Positions 5,617 through 13,731 of a DNA stretch of 48,081 nt are shown here, one piece after another (position 1 is the first letter of the stretch; the number at the start of each line of letters is the position of its first letter). The notes beneath the pieces are model-generated. The model searched no databases. It saw only the letters and a list, made by a program, of their open reading frames with translations, and was not told the origin of the DNA. The position numbers and the translations under genes are program-made. Origin of the DNA: an uncultured Pseudomonadota bacterium (GTDB lineage Bacteria; Pseudomonadota; Alphaproteobacteria; Rs-D84); the NCBI GenBank assembly GCA_902787305.1, contig CADAFS010000007.1, positions 1 to 48,081 on the forward strand, read 5' to 3'.

Positions 5617-7875
5617 TTAAAACTGTGTTTCGAACGAAAGCAAGAAACGGCGTTCGCGGTCGTGCGGGCCGGTTTTCAGTGGCCAACCCCAACTGAAATT
5701 CATCGGCCCCATAGGCGTGTTCCAATATATACCAAACCCTGCGGACGTGCGCAGTCCCGTCTCAATATAATTCGGTTGCCCAAGGTAAGTATCCTCACGC
5801 GCGGGCGGCTTGCCAAGTATACCATAGTCCATAAACACAAAACCCTTTATCTGATACTCGTCCGGAATAAATATCGGGAAATTGAGTTGCGTTGAACCGT
5901 TCGCCTTCCACATACCGCCCAGGGAATAGGATTGATACGCCCAATTACGACTGCCCACGCCGGCGACATCAAAACCGCGCAGTGATTCGCCACCCAAAAA
6001 GTACCGATACACACGCGGCACATAATCGCCACCAATCGTTTGAATATAACCAAATTCTAATGAAGAACGCAATTGCCACCGGTCGTCCCAAAAATTCACC
6101 ATTCCAATCACATCGGCGTTATAGCGGAAGAATTCTTCCGTTCCGCCAAAGCCGGTATATGCCACGCCGATATTTCCAACGATGCCGGTGTGGGTGTTCT
6201 GTTCAAAATTCGTATTCAAATTATGATACTTAAAATACGTCCCGAGCGTATACAGCGTCGCATTTCGCCAGCCGCCTTCCTGCAAATCATAGTTTTGATC
6301 GAACGCGGCCGAAAGGCGTAAAACCTGGGTCCAATGGTCGGTCAGTTGCCACCCAAGCCGCCCCGCCACCGTAAGTGAATCGCGATCGTATCCAAACCCA
6401 CCAAGTTTTTTATAGTTATACATTGTGTAAGACACATCAAATCCGGCCGACAGCGCACGCCCAAACAGGAACGGTTCAGTGAAACTGAACAACGCCTGCT
6501 TTTGATACTGCGCAAGCGACCCGCGCAATTGCACCGTTTGACCGCGGCCCATAAAGTTATTTTCCGTAATCCCCGCATCAACCATAAACCCGTTTATATT
6601 CGACCAACCAAACCCGCCGGAAAGTTCGCCCGTCGGTTGCTCTTCGACCTTGATATCCAAATTCATCATATTCGCGTCGGGAATTCTGCTCGGCACCATT
6701 TGGACATCTTTGAAATAACGCGTGCGCATCAAACGTTGCCGACCCTGTTCAATTGTTTGCAACGAAAACGGGTCACCCGCGCGCATCGGAATCAATTGAT
6801 TTATCACGGAATCAAACGTCCGCACATTGCCAAGTATATTGATAGAATTCAAATAAATTCGATTTGTTTTTTGAATTTTGAATTTCAAATCAATCGTGCG
6901 CGTGTCATCGTTTTTCTGTGGAATCGGGTCAACACTTATGAATGCATAGCCATAGTCCGCAACCGCACCACGAAGGGCGGAAATCGTTGCCTCAACATCA
7001 TCAACATTATACGTGTCGCCGGTGGAAATTTTCATAACATCAAACAGCTCCGCATCCGTGACATCCGAAAAAGGATTATCCAATTCAACCTTACCAATCT
7101 TGTATTTTTCGCCTTCGTCCACATTGAAAACAACAGAATAAAATTGTCGGTCGGGTGTAAATGTTCCCTTGGCACTTTTAACCTGAAAATCGACATACCC
7201 ATTACGCAAATAAAATTGACGCAGCATTTGTTGATCGTATTGAATTCTATCTTCGTCATACACATCAAATTGCGACATAAAACGCCACCACGCGTGTTCG
7301 CGCGAAAGAATTTCCCCGCGCAATGTCCGGTCACTAAACCGTTCGTTGCCTTCGAATTCAATCAATTCAATGTATGTCGGATGCCCTTCGGTAATTTCAT
7401 AGACAACATTCACGCGGTTGTCGTCCAACAAGATTTTTTTTGGTTCAACCTTTGTGCCGAAAAAACCCTTGCGCTGGTAAACCGTAAGGATGCGACCAAC
7501 ATCCGCACCAACGACCGATTCATCAAACGCCGCGCGTTCGGCAAGTTTAATTTCCTTTTTCAAATCATCGGTTGAAACATCATCGTTCCCTTCGACCGTG
7601 ACCATATTCACAATTGGGGCCTCTGTCACGCGGATTTGAAGCACATCGCCGACATTTTGCACGGATACCTTGGAAAAATATCCACTTTCTTGTAATTTTT
7701 TCGCAATTTGGTTTGCGCGTTCCACCCCCACATTTTCGCCGCGTTTAACATCCGCCAGAATTCGAACAGATTCCGCATCCATACGTTTATTGCCCATAAC
7801 ATCGATGCGCGAAATACCCGCGTGCGCCACGCCCATTACAAATAAAGCCAAACAAAAAACAATCTTTTTCATCAT
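5617..7875 (-). CDS. bamA: Outer membrane protein assembly factor BamA
   Basis: BamA is the central beta-barrel that folds and inserts other outer-membrane proteins. This 752-residue copy has a signal peptide (MMKKIVFCLALFVMGVAHA), POTRA repeats over roughly residues 22-345, and a C-terminal Omp85 barrel. The barrel includes the strand motif FTEPFLFG, the L6 motif LRGFD and a terminal phenylalanine (SFETQF). Length is normal. The start overlaps the rseP stop by 4 bases, so it is the last, coupled gene of the frr-uppS-cdsA-rseP-bamA operon. BamD is encoded separately at 27415-28143. Confidence 0.97.
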   Translation of the reverse strand: MMKKIVFCLALFVMGVAHAGISRIDVMGNKRMDAESVRILADVKRGENVGVERANQIAKKLQESGYFSKVSVQNVGDVLQIRVTEAPIVNMVTVEGNDDVSTDDLKKEIKLAERAAFDESVVGADVGRILTVYQRKGFFGTKVEPKKILLDDNRVNVVYEITEGHPTYIELIEFEGNERFSDRTLRGEILSREHAWWRFMSQFDVYDEDRIQYDQQMLRQFYLRNGYVDFQVKSAKGTFTPDRQFYSVVFNVDEGEKYKIGKVELDNPFSDVTDAELFDVMKISTGDTYNVDDVEATISALRGAVADYGYAFISVDPIPQKNDDTRTIDLKFKIQKTNRIYLNSINILGNVRTFDSVINQLIPMRAGDPFSLQTIEQGRQRLMRTRYFKDVQMVPSRIPDANMMNLDIKVEEQPTGELSGGFGWSNINGFMVDAGITENNFMGRGQTVQLRGSLAQYQKQALFSFTEPFLFGRALSAGFDVSYTMYNYKKLGGFGYDRDSLTVAGRLGWQLTDHWTQVLRLSAAFDQNYDLQEGGWRNATLYTLGTYFKYHNLNTNFEQNTHTGIVGNIGVAYTGFGGTEEFFRYNADVIGMVNFWDDRWQLRSSLEFGYIQTIGGDYVPRVYRYFLGGESLRGFDVAGVGSRNWAYQSYSLGGMWKANGSTQLNFPIFIPDEYQIKGFVFMDYGILGKPPAREDTYLGQPNYIETGLRTSAGFGIYWNTPMGPMNFSWGWPLKTGPHDRERRFLLSFETQF

Positions 7876-8927
7876 AACCCAAACACCCGCGCTATATCAT
7901 TCCACATGGTCAGCATGAATACAAATCCCAAAAAAATCCAACCGCACACGATTACGATTTCCATGCCCTTGCCACCTAATTTTTTGCGTGTCACCGCTTC
8001 GATAAGTAATATCAGCAAATAACCGCCGTCCAACACCGGCAACGGAAGCAAGTTTATCACACCCAAATTTACCGACAACAACGCAATAATGGACAGCAAA
8101 GCAAAGAATCCCGCCGCCAATGCCTGGCCTGATACTTGGGCAATGGTGATAAATGAACCCAATTGTTTCGAAGACCGATCGCCGGTTATGATTTGTTTTA
8201 ACACAACAACCAACGTCCGCGATTGATAATATGTTTCACGCGCGCCAGCATATAACGCCCCAAAGAAACCCTTTTTACGAAGTTCTGTTTTTGACCCGTC
8301 CGCAACCAGTCCCCACCGCGCCGCCGGCGACAACTTTACATTTACAATTTCACCGCCACGCGAAATCACAACATCCGCATCATGCGTGCCGGCCAATTCT
8401 TTCGCAATGACCAATTCGCCCCAGTTTGTAATATCCACATCATCAATCTTGCGGATAACGTCGCCCGGTTTAACGCCGGCATTAAATGCGACACTTTCCT
8501 GAATGACCTGGCCAACCACGGGCAATTGCACATTGCGCGGTTTGAACATAAATATCGCCGAATAAATCGCCCACGCCAAAACAAAGTTCATAAACACGCC
8601 CGCACCGATAATAATCATTTGCTTCCACGCCGGCGCCGACAGGTAATGCCCAACCTTTTTTGCCTTTGGTAAATCATTGTATTTTTTGCGATTGAACATA
8701 TCTTCTTGACCATAAATGGAAACATATCCGCCAAGGGGCAAACATGCAATCTTCCACACGGTGCCACGTTTGTCGTGCCATTTTATAATCGCGGGTCCAA
8801 ACCCAATAGAAAACGCATCAACGCGCACACCGGCCCATCGCGCCGCTAAAAAATGCCCAAGTTCGTGAATAAACACCACAACCCCAAGGACAATCAATAA
8901 TGCAATAATCGTTGTTATCGTATGCAT
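7872..8927 (-). CDS. rseP: RIP metalloprotease RseP (site-2 protease)
   Basis: This intramembrane zinc protease cuts membrane-anchored regulators and leftover signal peptides. The 351-residue protein has HELGH in the first membrane helix (about 21-25), a PDZ domain (about 115-190, containing GVKPGDVI) and the second active-site motif NLLPLPVLDGG in the third transmembrane region. I chose the ATG at 8927, which gives the standard N-terminus MHTITTIIALL. A longer open frame reaches back into cdsA to 8990 but is atypical. Only a run of nine G and eight A separates the start from the cdsA stop. RseP next to BamA fits envelope-stress control. Confidence 0.95.
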   Translation of the reverse strand: MHTITTIIALLIVLGVVVFIHELGHFLAARWAGVRVDAFSIGFGPAIIKWHDKRGTVWKIACLPLGGYVSIYGQEDMFNRKKYNDLPKAKKVGHYLSAPAWKQMIIIGAGVFMNFVLAWAIYSAIFMFKPRNVQLPVVGQVIQESVAFNAGVKPGDVIRKIDDVDITNWGELVIAKELAGTHDADVVISRGGEIVNVKLSPAARWGLVADGSKTELRKKGFFGALYAGARETYYQSRTLVVVLKQIITGDRSSKQLGSFITIAQVSGQALAAGFFALLSIIALLSVNLGVINLLPLPVLDGGYLLILLIEAVTRKKLGGKGMEIVIVCGWIFLGFVFMLTMWNDIARVFGL

Positions 8928-8931
8928 TTTC

Positions 8932-8948
8932 TTTTTTTTCCCCCCCCC
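8932..8948 (-). repeat. Homopolymer tract at the cdsA-rseP junction
   Basis: On the coding strand the tract reads nine G then eight A, beginning with the last base of the cdsA stop codon and ending 5 bases before the rseP start. It probably serves as the rseP ribosome site. Such a tract is prone to slippage. Confidence 0.7.
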
Positions 8949-9598
8949 TACGCAAGTATCATCCAAATCAGTGGCAACACATAAATCCAACCATCCATGC
9001 GGTCGATAATTCCACCATGCGCGCCAAGGACATGACTAAAATCTTTTATCTTTAACCGGCGTTTAACAAAACTTGCGGTCAAATCACCATATTGCGACAG
9101 CAATGAAACACTTATCCCAATCCAAAGCAACTGTGGCGCGAACGCACCAAGCGTCAAATATCCATACAGAACCGCAACCGCCGTTCCGCCAATAACACCG
9201 AAAATCTGCCCGGCCCAGGTTTTGTGTTCCGAAATGCGTTCCCAAAGCTTATCGCCACCGATTATGCGCCCAAACAGCCACGCGCAAACATCCGCCGCAC
9301 ATATCACACACAGCACGAACAGCAATAACATCGGCCGTCGTCCCAGTGTCAAAAGCGATGCAAAATCGACACCAAGCAAAGCAAGGAACAATCCGAACAG
9401 AACCAAACTTTTCAAACTAAACATAACCGCGCGTGGCGCATGCCAAAGGCAATATGCAAATTCGCCAATCATTGCCAAACCCACGATGATACAAAGCCAA
9501 TAAACACCGTGAATCCCCAAAAATTCCAACCATGCGGCGGCACCGATAACGAACGCCAAACCGGCAGCGACCAAAATCCTGTTCATTGTATCCGACAT
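8948..9598 (-). CDS. cdsA: Phosphatidate cytidylyltransferase CdsA
   Basis: CdsA makes CDP-diacylglycerol from phosphatidic acid and CTP, the branch point of phospholipid synthesis, in the inner membrane. The 216-residue polytopic protein ends with the CDP-alcohol signature region: SFVKRRLKIKDFSHVLGAHG followed by GIIDRMDG (canonical SxxKRxxxxKDxxxxxPGHGGxxDRxD). The usual PGHGG reads GAHGG here. It is somewhat shorter at the N-terminus than the approximately 270-residue enzymes, as is common. It lies 3 bases after uppS. Confidence 0.93.
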   Translation of the reverse strand: MSDTMNRILVAAGLAFVIGAAAWLEFLGIHGVYWLCIIVGLAMIGEFAYCLWHAPRAVMFSLKSLVLFGLFLALLGVDFASLLTLGRRPMLLLFVLCVICAADVCAWLFGRIIGGDKLWERISEHKTWAGQIFGVIGGTAVAVLYGYLTLGAFAPQLLWIGISVSLLSQYGDLTASFVKRRLKIKDFSHVLGAHGGIIDRMDGWIYVLPLIWMILA

Positions 9599-9601
9599 TT
9601 T

Positions 9602-10360
9602 TTATTTATCCTTTTTTCCAGAATAATTTGCTTTCTTGCCACCACCAAAGCGTCGATTGCGCTTGGCATATTCGTCCAAAACAAATTGCCAAAGTTTTTC
9701 GGACTTTACCAAATCCGGCCAATGTTGTGGCACAAAAAGTAATTCCGCATACGCCAATTTCCAAAGCAAGAAATTCGAAATCCTAAATTCATTACTTGTT
9801 CGCACCATCAAATCAATAGGCAACAAATCCCCCGTATCAAGGAATGTTTCAAATGTTTCACGTGTGACCGGCGCGCCCGCATCAATCGCGGCATTTACGG
9901 CGTTCACAATTTCATCTTGCCCGCCATAGTTCAGTGCGAACACAACCGTGCCACCGGTGTTTTCTGCGGATTTTTCTTCCAATTCGTCGCACATTTTCGC
10001 CAATTTTTTGGGAAGTCTATCGCGCGTCCCAATCACCCGATAGCGCAGATTTTTTTCCAATGCGTGTTTCAAATTCTTTTCCAATTCGGTATAAAACAGG
10101 TCCATAAGGAAATTCACTTCTTCTTCGGACCGGTTCCAATTTTCCGTTGAAAATATAAAGAACGTCACCGTCGTCACACCACGTGCGATAAACCAATCGA
10201 CCAAGGTTTCAAAATTTGCAATCCCCGCCCGATGCCCCAAAAGTGGTGGCAAACCACGCGCTTCGGCCCAGCGGCGATTCCCGTCGCAGATAAACGCAAC
10301 ATGTTTTGGAATTTTCACCGGCTGTGCGGTTTTCTCTCTCTTTTTAAACATTTTGAACAT
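9602..10360 (-). CDS. uppS: Undecaprenyl diphosphate synthase
   Basis: This cis-prenyltransferase extends farnesyl diphosphate with isopentenyl units to make the C55 lipid carrier for cell-wall synthesis. The 252-residue protein shows the family opening HVAFICDGNRRWA (catalytic Asp26), LGHRAG, FSTENWNR and the C-terminal RTSNEFRISNFLLWKLAYAE region. All conserved blocks and the normal length are present. A second ATG lies three codons in. It follows frr by 20 bases in the same operon. Confidence 0.96.
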   Translation of the reverse strand: MFKMFKKREKTAQPVKIPKHVAFICDGNRRWAEARGLPPLLGHRAGIANFETLVDWFIARGVTTVTFFIFSTENWNRSEEEVNFLMDLFYTELEKNLKHALEKNLRYRVIGTRDRLPKKLAKMCDELEEKSAENTGGTVVFALNYGGQDEIVNAVNAAIDAGAPVTRETFETFLDTGDLLPIDLMVRTSNEFRISNFLLWKLAYAELLFVPQHWPDLVKSEKLWQFVLDEYAKRNRRFGGGKKANYSGKKDK

Positions 10361-10380
10361 TTTTTTCGCTTTTGGTTTGG

Positions 10381-10941
10381 TTATACCGACATAATATCCG
10401 CTTCTTTCTGCTTGGCAATCGCGTCAACTTCGGCGCCGCGCGCATCAAACACCTTTTGCAGGTCGGATTCATATTTCCGTTGGTCATCTTCAGAAATTTC
10501 CTTGTCGGTGACGGCGCGCTTGATTTTGCCCATTGCATCTTGGCGGATATTACGCATAGAAATTTTTGCCTCTTCGGCGTATTTGCCCGCGACTTTGGTA
10601 AGTTCCCGGCGCCGTTCTTCGGTAAGTGGCGGCATATTTAGTCGGATAACGCCACCCGCACTCATAGGGTTCAGCCCTAGGCCCGAATCACGAATCGCCT
10701 TTTCAACGGCACCGACATTTCCAATATCCCAAACGGTGACGGAAAGTGTCTGATTATCCGGCGTTGATACGGTCGCCAATTGATTCAGCGGCATATCGGA
10801 ACCATACGTTTGCACCCGCACCCCATCAAGCAAATGCACCGATGCACGCCCCGTGCGGAGTCCCGCATATTCATCACGCAAAACGTCCAGTGTTTGCGCG
10901 GTTTTCTGTTCAACTTCTGATTTCAAAGATTGATAGTCCAT
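10381..10941 (-). CDS. frr: Ribosome recycling factor
   Basis: Frr, with EF-G, splits post-termination ribosomes. I set the start at 10941 (MDYQSLKSEVEQ), preceded by AAGGAGATATATAC; upstream codons in the frame are not typical. The 186-residue product matches family length and carries LRTGRAS, the hinge region with LNMPPLTEERRRELTK, and the helical C-terminus RNIRQDAMGKIKR. It is the first gene of the operon in this window. The usual partners rpsB, tsf and pyrH are not upstream; a divergent tRNA-Ala gene takes that place. Confidence 0.96.
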   Translation of the reverse strand: MDYQSLKSEVEQKTAQTLDVLRDEYAGLRTGRASVHLLDGVRVQTYGSDMPLNQLATVSTPDNQTLSVTVWDIGNVGAVEKAIRDSGLGLNPMSAGGVIRLNMPPLTEERRRELTKVAGKYAEEAKISMRNIRQDAMGKIKRAVTDKEISEDDQRKYESDLQKVFDARGAEVDAIAKQKEADIMSV

Positions 10942-10985
10942 GTATATATCTCCTTGCTTGTTGGATTTAAGGTTAGCAAATCCAT

Positions 10986-11014
10986 TTGACATTTGGCAAG
11001 AAGAAATATAAAAT
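10986..11014 (+). promoter_or_regulatory. Promoter of tRNA-Ala
   Basis: TTGACA (10986-10991), 17-bp spacer, TAAAAT (11009-11014), then the tRNA at 11028. Confidence 0.8.
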
Positions 11015-11027
11015 ACCTGTTCGATAT

Positions 11028-11103
11028 GGGGTTGTAGCTCAGTTGGTAGAGCACTTGCATGGCATGCAAGGGGTCGTCGGTTCGAGTCCGATCAGCTCCA
11101 CCA
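11028..11103 (+). tRNA. tRNA-Ala (GGC)
   Basis: This 76-base cloverleaf has acceptor arms GGGGTTG/CAGCTCC, a D arm with AGCTCAGTTGGTAGAGC, anticodon stem CTTGC/GCAAG with loop ATGGCAT (anticodon GGC), T loop GGTTCGAGTCC and an encoded CCA end. It decodes GCC/GCU. Confidence 0.96.
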
Positions 11104-11118
11104 CCAATTTTCGTTAAT

Positions 11119-11142
11119 AAAAACCGCCAAACGGCGGTTTTT
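11119..11142 (+). terminator. Terminator of tRNA-Ala
   Basis: Stem AAAAACCGCC (11119-11128), loop AAAC, stem GGCGGTTTTT (11133-11142). Confidence 0.85.
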
Positions 11143-11162
11143 GTTTAAGAAAATTGAGTGTC

Positions 11163-11236
11163 CCGCCGTAGCCTTGGCGAAGGCGGACAAGGTTCCAGAG
11201 AATTAATTTTGTTAGCCCGCACTTTTTGTGCGGGCT
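11163..11236. repeat. Post-tRNA palindromes shared with the tRNA-Gly locus
   Basis: A palindrome CCGCCGTAGCCTTGGCGAAGGCGG is followed by TTCCAGAGAA and a hairpin AGCCCGCAC (11214-11222) / GTGCGGGCT (11228-11236). The same order, with different paired bases in the last hairpin, follows tRNA-Gly at 38234-38257. The last hairpin may also end the convergent gene on the minus strand. Nothing else is seen in the gap 10942-11273. Confidence 0.65.
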
Positions 11237-11273
11237 TAAAAGAGTACGGTTATTTTTTTGTGAAAAGCAGAAA

Positions 11274-12002
11274 TTAGTACGTTTTAATTTTCTTAAGTGA
11301 ATTTAAAAAATCTACCTGTTTTTCTGTTGCGATTGCTTCGTCATAGAGAGCACGGCTTTTTGCGTTTAAGTATGAAAGCAAAAGCGAAAGTTTGTTTTGT
11401 GCTTCGTTCTGTGAAAACAGCGTTTTTTGCTCGGCAAGCCGATTGCTCGCTTCATTGAAACGTTTACATGCGTCATCGTATTCATCTTGACATATGGTCA
11501 CTTTTCCGAAACGCTCTTCATATTTCCGCAACGCTTGAAGGAATTTGGCTCTAGCCCGATTAACTGAGACTTCAGTTTCGTCAACTTGGGCTTCTGTCTC
11601 TGTATATCTGGCTAATTGTTTTTTCCAATACGTATTCACAATATGGTATGCGGTTTGTATAGTTTGCGTATCTACCTTGAAACCTGGGGCTGTATATTTT
11701 GGATCGTGGTCACGTAATCCCAGATGTTGTATTAGGCATAAGGTTGCGCATCTTTTATCCAGTTTCTTCATGTTAAAATCAGATGAAATTCCAAGTATGT
11801 GCTGTGCTTTTAGCACATCGTCAAAATAAATATCTCCGTTCCGCATAGATGCGATACGGTCGTGTTTGCGGGTTGTTTTATTGTTATAATTAGGTGTCGA
11901 ACGTATTTTCTTACCCAACAAGCGAAAAGTAAATATCATAACATCGGTCAAATGAACATCATTGTTGTTATCTACAAAATGCGAAATATGTGTTCTTGTC
12001 AT
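11274..12002 (-). CDS. Coiled-coil protein with a possible degenerate J-like segment
   Basis: This 242-residue protein has no signal peptide or membrane helix. Residues of about 56-125 (FDDVLKAQHILGISSDF to TIQTAYHIVN) resemble a DnaJ-type layout, with the ILGI and AYxxV positions present. The HPD tripeptide is absent (the region reads QHLGLRDHD), so chaperone stimulation is unlikely. The C-terminal half is charged and predicted to be coiled coil (RARAKFLQALRKYEERFGK onward). AAAGGAG precedes the ATG at 12002. It has its own promoter and sits alone, so its role is unknown. Confidence 0.65.
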   Translation of the reverse strand: MTRTHISHFVDNNNDVHLTDVMIFTFRLLGKKIRSTPNYNNKTTRKHDRIASMRNGDIYFDDVLKAQHILGISSDFNMKKLDKRCATLCLIQHLGLRDHDPKYTAPGFKVDTQTIQTAYHIVNTYWKKQLARYTETEAQVDETEVSVNRARAKFLQALRKYEERFGKVTICQDEYDDACKRFNEASNRLAEQKTLFSQNEAQNKLSLLLSYLNAKSRALYDEAIATEKQVDFLNSLKKIKTY

Positions 12003-12033
12003 ACATAGACTCCTTTATATTTTACAAGATTAA

Positions 12034-12061
12034 ACAATAGCACAATTTGCAATGTTGTCAA
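12034..12061 (-). promoter_or_regulatory. Promoter of the 11274-12002 gene
   Basis: On the minus strand TTGACA (12061-12056), 16-bp spacer, TATTGT (12039-12034). Confidence 0.75.
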
Positions 12062-12078
12062 GTGGTTTGTTTTTTAAT

Positions 12079-12107
12079 TTGCCTTTCGCCACTTTCCGTT
12101 CTATAAC
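12079..12107 (+). promoter_or_regulatory. Promoter of the phosphatase gene, leaderless type
   Basis: TTGCCT (12079-12084), 17-bp spacer, TATAAC (12102-12107). Only six bases separate the -10 box from the ATG at 12114, and no ribosome site is visible, so the mRNA would start at or next to the start codon. Confidence 0.6.
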
Positions 12108-12113
12108 CCCGGC

Positions 12114-12716
12114 ATGTTGTTATTACTAAGACATTCTTATACTACAAAAAAACCTGATATCATCCAGGGAACGGACAATACAATTGGACTAAGCGACTTT
12201 GGACGGGTTCAGGCGGCAAATGTTGCAGCCAGGTTAAAACCTTTTAATTTGGAATATATAGTTTCATCGGAGATTAGGCGGGCGCAACAAACCGCCGAAA
12301 TCGTGGCAGATGCGCTGAATATACCAATTATTACATATGATTCCCGCCTAAATGAATATAATTACGGTACACTGACGGGACATAGTGCAAAGGAATTATC
12401 CCCCACCACGTTGCAAAAATTTCTTGTGAATCCAGTTGATGATTTCGATGCCGAACCTTTTGAAAATGCTTTTGCGCGTGTGGGTGATTTTCTTGAATCG
12501 ATTGATTATAAAAAAAATATTCTGGCCGTAACGCACAGCACGATTTTGTATCTTATGATGTGCTATTTGGAAAACAAGACCGAGTTTAATGTGGGCTCAT
12601 GTTGGGAAAAAAGACGAATTTATCCAACCCAAAATTGCGACGTTTTTCGTATTAAGAACCCGGAATCAGATATGCAAATCCTTAGAAACAACTATTTTTG
12701 TAAAATGAAAACATAA
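12114..12716 (+). CDS. Histidine phosphatase superfamily protein
   Basis: This 200-residue protein opens MLLLLRHSYTT, the phosphoglycerate-mutase/phosphatase motif (usually LxRHGxT) with Ser in place of Gly after the catalytic His. It continues with LSDFGRVQAANVA, SSEIRRAQQTAEIVAD (second Arg), LNEYNYGTLTG (catalytic acid) and VTHSTILYLM (second His). All catalytic positions are present, so it should be an active phosphohydrolase or mutase; the substrate is unknown. The start has no leader, and the gene is flanked by opposite-strand genes. Confidence 0.88.
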   Translation: MLLLLRHSYTTKKPDIIQGTDNTIGLSDFGRVQAANVAARLKPFNLEYIVSSEIRRAQQTAEIVADALNIPIITYDSRLNEYNYGTLTGHSAKELSPTTLQKFLVNPVDDFDAEPFENAFARVGDFLESIDYKKNILAVTHSTILYLMMCYLENKTEFNVGSCWEKRRIYPTQNCDVFRIKNPESDMQILRNNYFCKMKT

Positions 12717-12722
12717 CGCGGC

Positions 12723-13655
12723 TCATAAAACCAAATACAAAACATAAACCCCATACACAATCAGAAATAAAACACCACCAACGCGCGAAAGACGTGACCG
12801 GCGCGCCACAAAAATCATTAGCATTGCGACCGCCAACAACGCCACCAACCCGTCCATCACAAACGCACGTTCAAAGGGCAGGGGGCTTATCGCCGCCGTC
12901 GCGCCCAGGACGAACAAAATGTTAAAAATATTCGACCCAACGATGTTCCCAACCGCCATATCATATTCGCGTTTTATCGCCGCGGCAATGCATACCACCA
13001 ATTCGGGCAAACTGGTCCCCAATGCCACAAGTGTAAGCCCAATCACGCGTTCCGATACACCAATGCGCGCCGCAATATCCGTTGCGGAATCCACGATTAA
13101 ATTACTGCCTATAACAAGTGCGGCAATACCGGCGACAATCATAATAATTGTTTCAATCATCGGAATTTTTTTGTAATCTTCTGTCGGTTCGTTTGATTTT
13201 TTTGCGATAATGACGGTGTAAACTATAAACCCGACAAACAGTGCCAAAAACACCGCCGCCGCCCCGCGCGATATTTCCCCAAACCATAGGCCTAATAAAC
13301 AGAGCATCAATGTTATAATTCCCACAAACGGCAATTCATAGAATTTGGTATTCTTGCGAATTGGCAGCGCCCCGATAACCGCGGTCATCCCCAAGATAAG
13401 GAAAATGTTTGTGATATTGCTGCCGATAATATTCCCGATTGAAACGCCGTCCGACCCGGCAATTGCGGCGGTAATACTAATTGCGGCCTCTGGCGCACTG
13501 GTGCCGATGGCGACAAGTGTTGTTCCAATTATAATCGGCGGAATCTTAAAACGTCGCGCAACATCCACCGCGCCATCAACAAAAGTATCCGCCCCGCGCA
13601 CCAGCAGTACAAAACCAACAGCCAATAAAACAAGTGATACCAACATACGAAACAT
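12723..13655 (-). CDS. Calcium/sodium antiporter, CaCA family (YrbG-like)
   Basis: This 310-residue polytopic membrane protein has two inverted alpha-repeats. The first holds GTTLVAIGTSAPEAAISI and GNIIGSNITNIFLILG. The second holds GLTLVALGTSLPELVVCI and GNIVGSNIFNILFVLG. These are the ion-binding motifs of the YrbG/CaxA-type Na+/Ca2+ exchangers, which expel Ca2+ using the Na+ or H+ gradient. Length and both repeats are complete. It ends 7 bases from the convergent phosphatase gene and starts divergently from the giant gene at 13732. Confidence 0.93.
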   Translation of the reverse strand: MFRMLVSLVLLAVGFVLLVRGADTFVDGAVDVARRFKIPPIIIGTTLVAIGTSAPEAAISITAAIAGSDGVSIGNIIGSNITNIFLILGMTAVIGALPIRKNTKFYELPFVGIITLMLCLLGLWFGEISRGAAAVFLALFVGFIVYTVIIAKKSNEPTEDYKKIPMIETIIMIVAGIAALVIGSNLIVDSATDIAARIGVSERVIGLTLVALGTSLPELVVCIAAAIKREYDMAVGNIVGSNIFNILFVLGATAAISPLPFERAFVMDGLVALLAVAMLMIFVARRSRLSRVGGVLFLIVYGVYVLYLVL

Positions 13656-13731
13656 ATTATCATAAAAAAACTTTTCTTATAACAACTTTTGTGATAGAAT
13701 ACAAAAAACAAACAAAAGGGAGAATAATATC

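Noticed and set aside
6502-7575. A 357-residue plus-strand frame inside bamA
   Set aside because: It lies wholly antisense to bamA, has no ribosome site and shows no protein-like features; the long frame reflects codon bias of the other strand.
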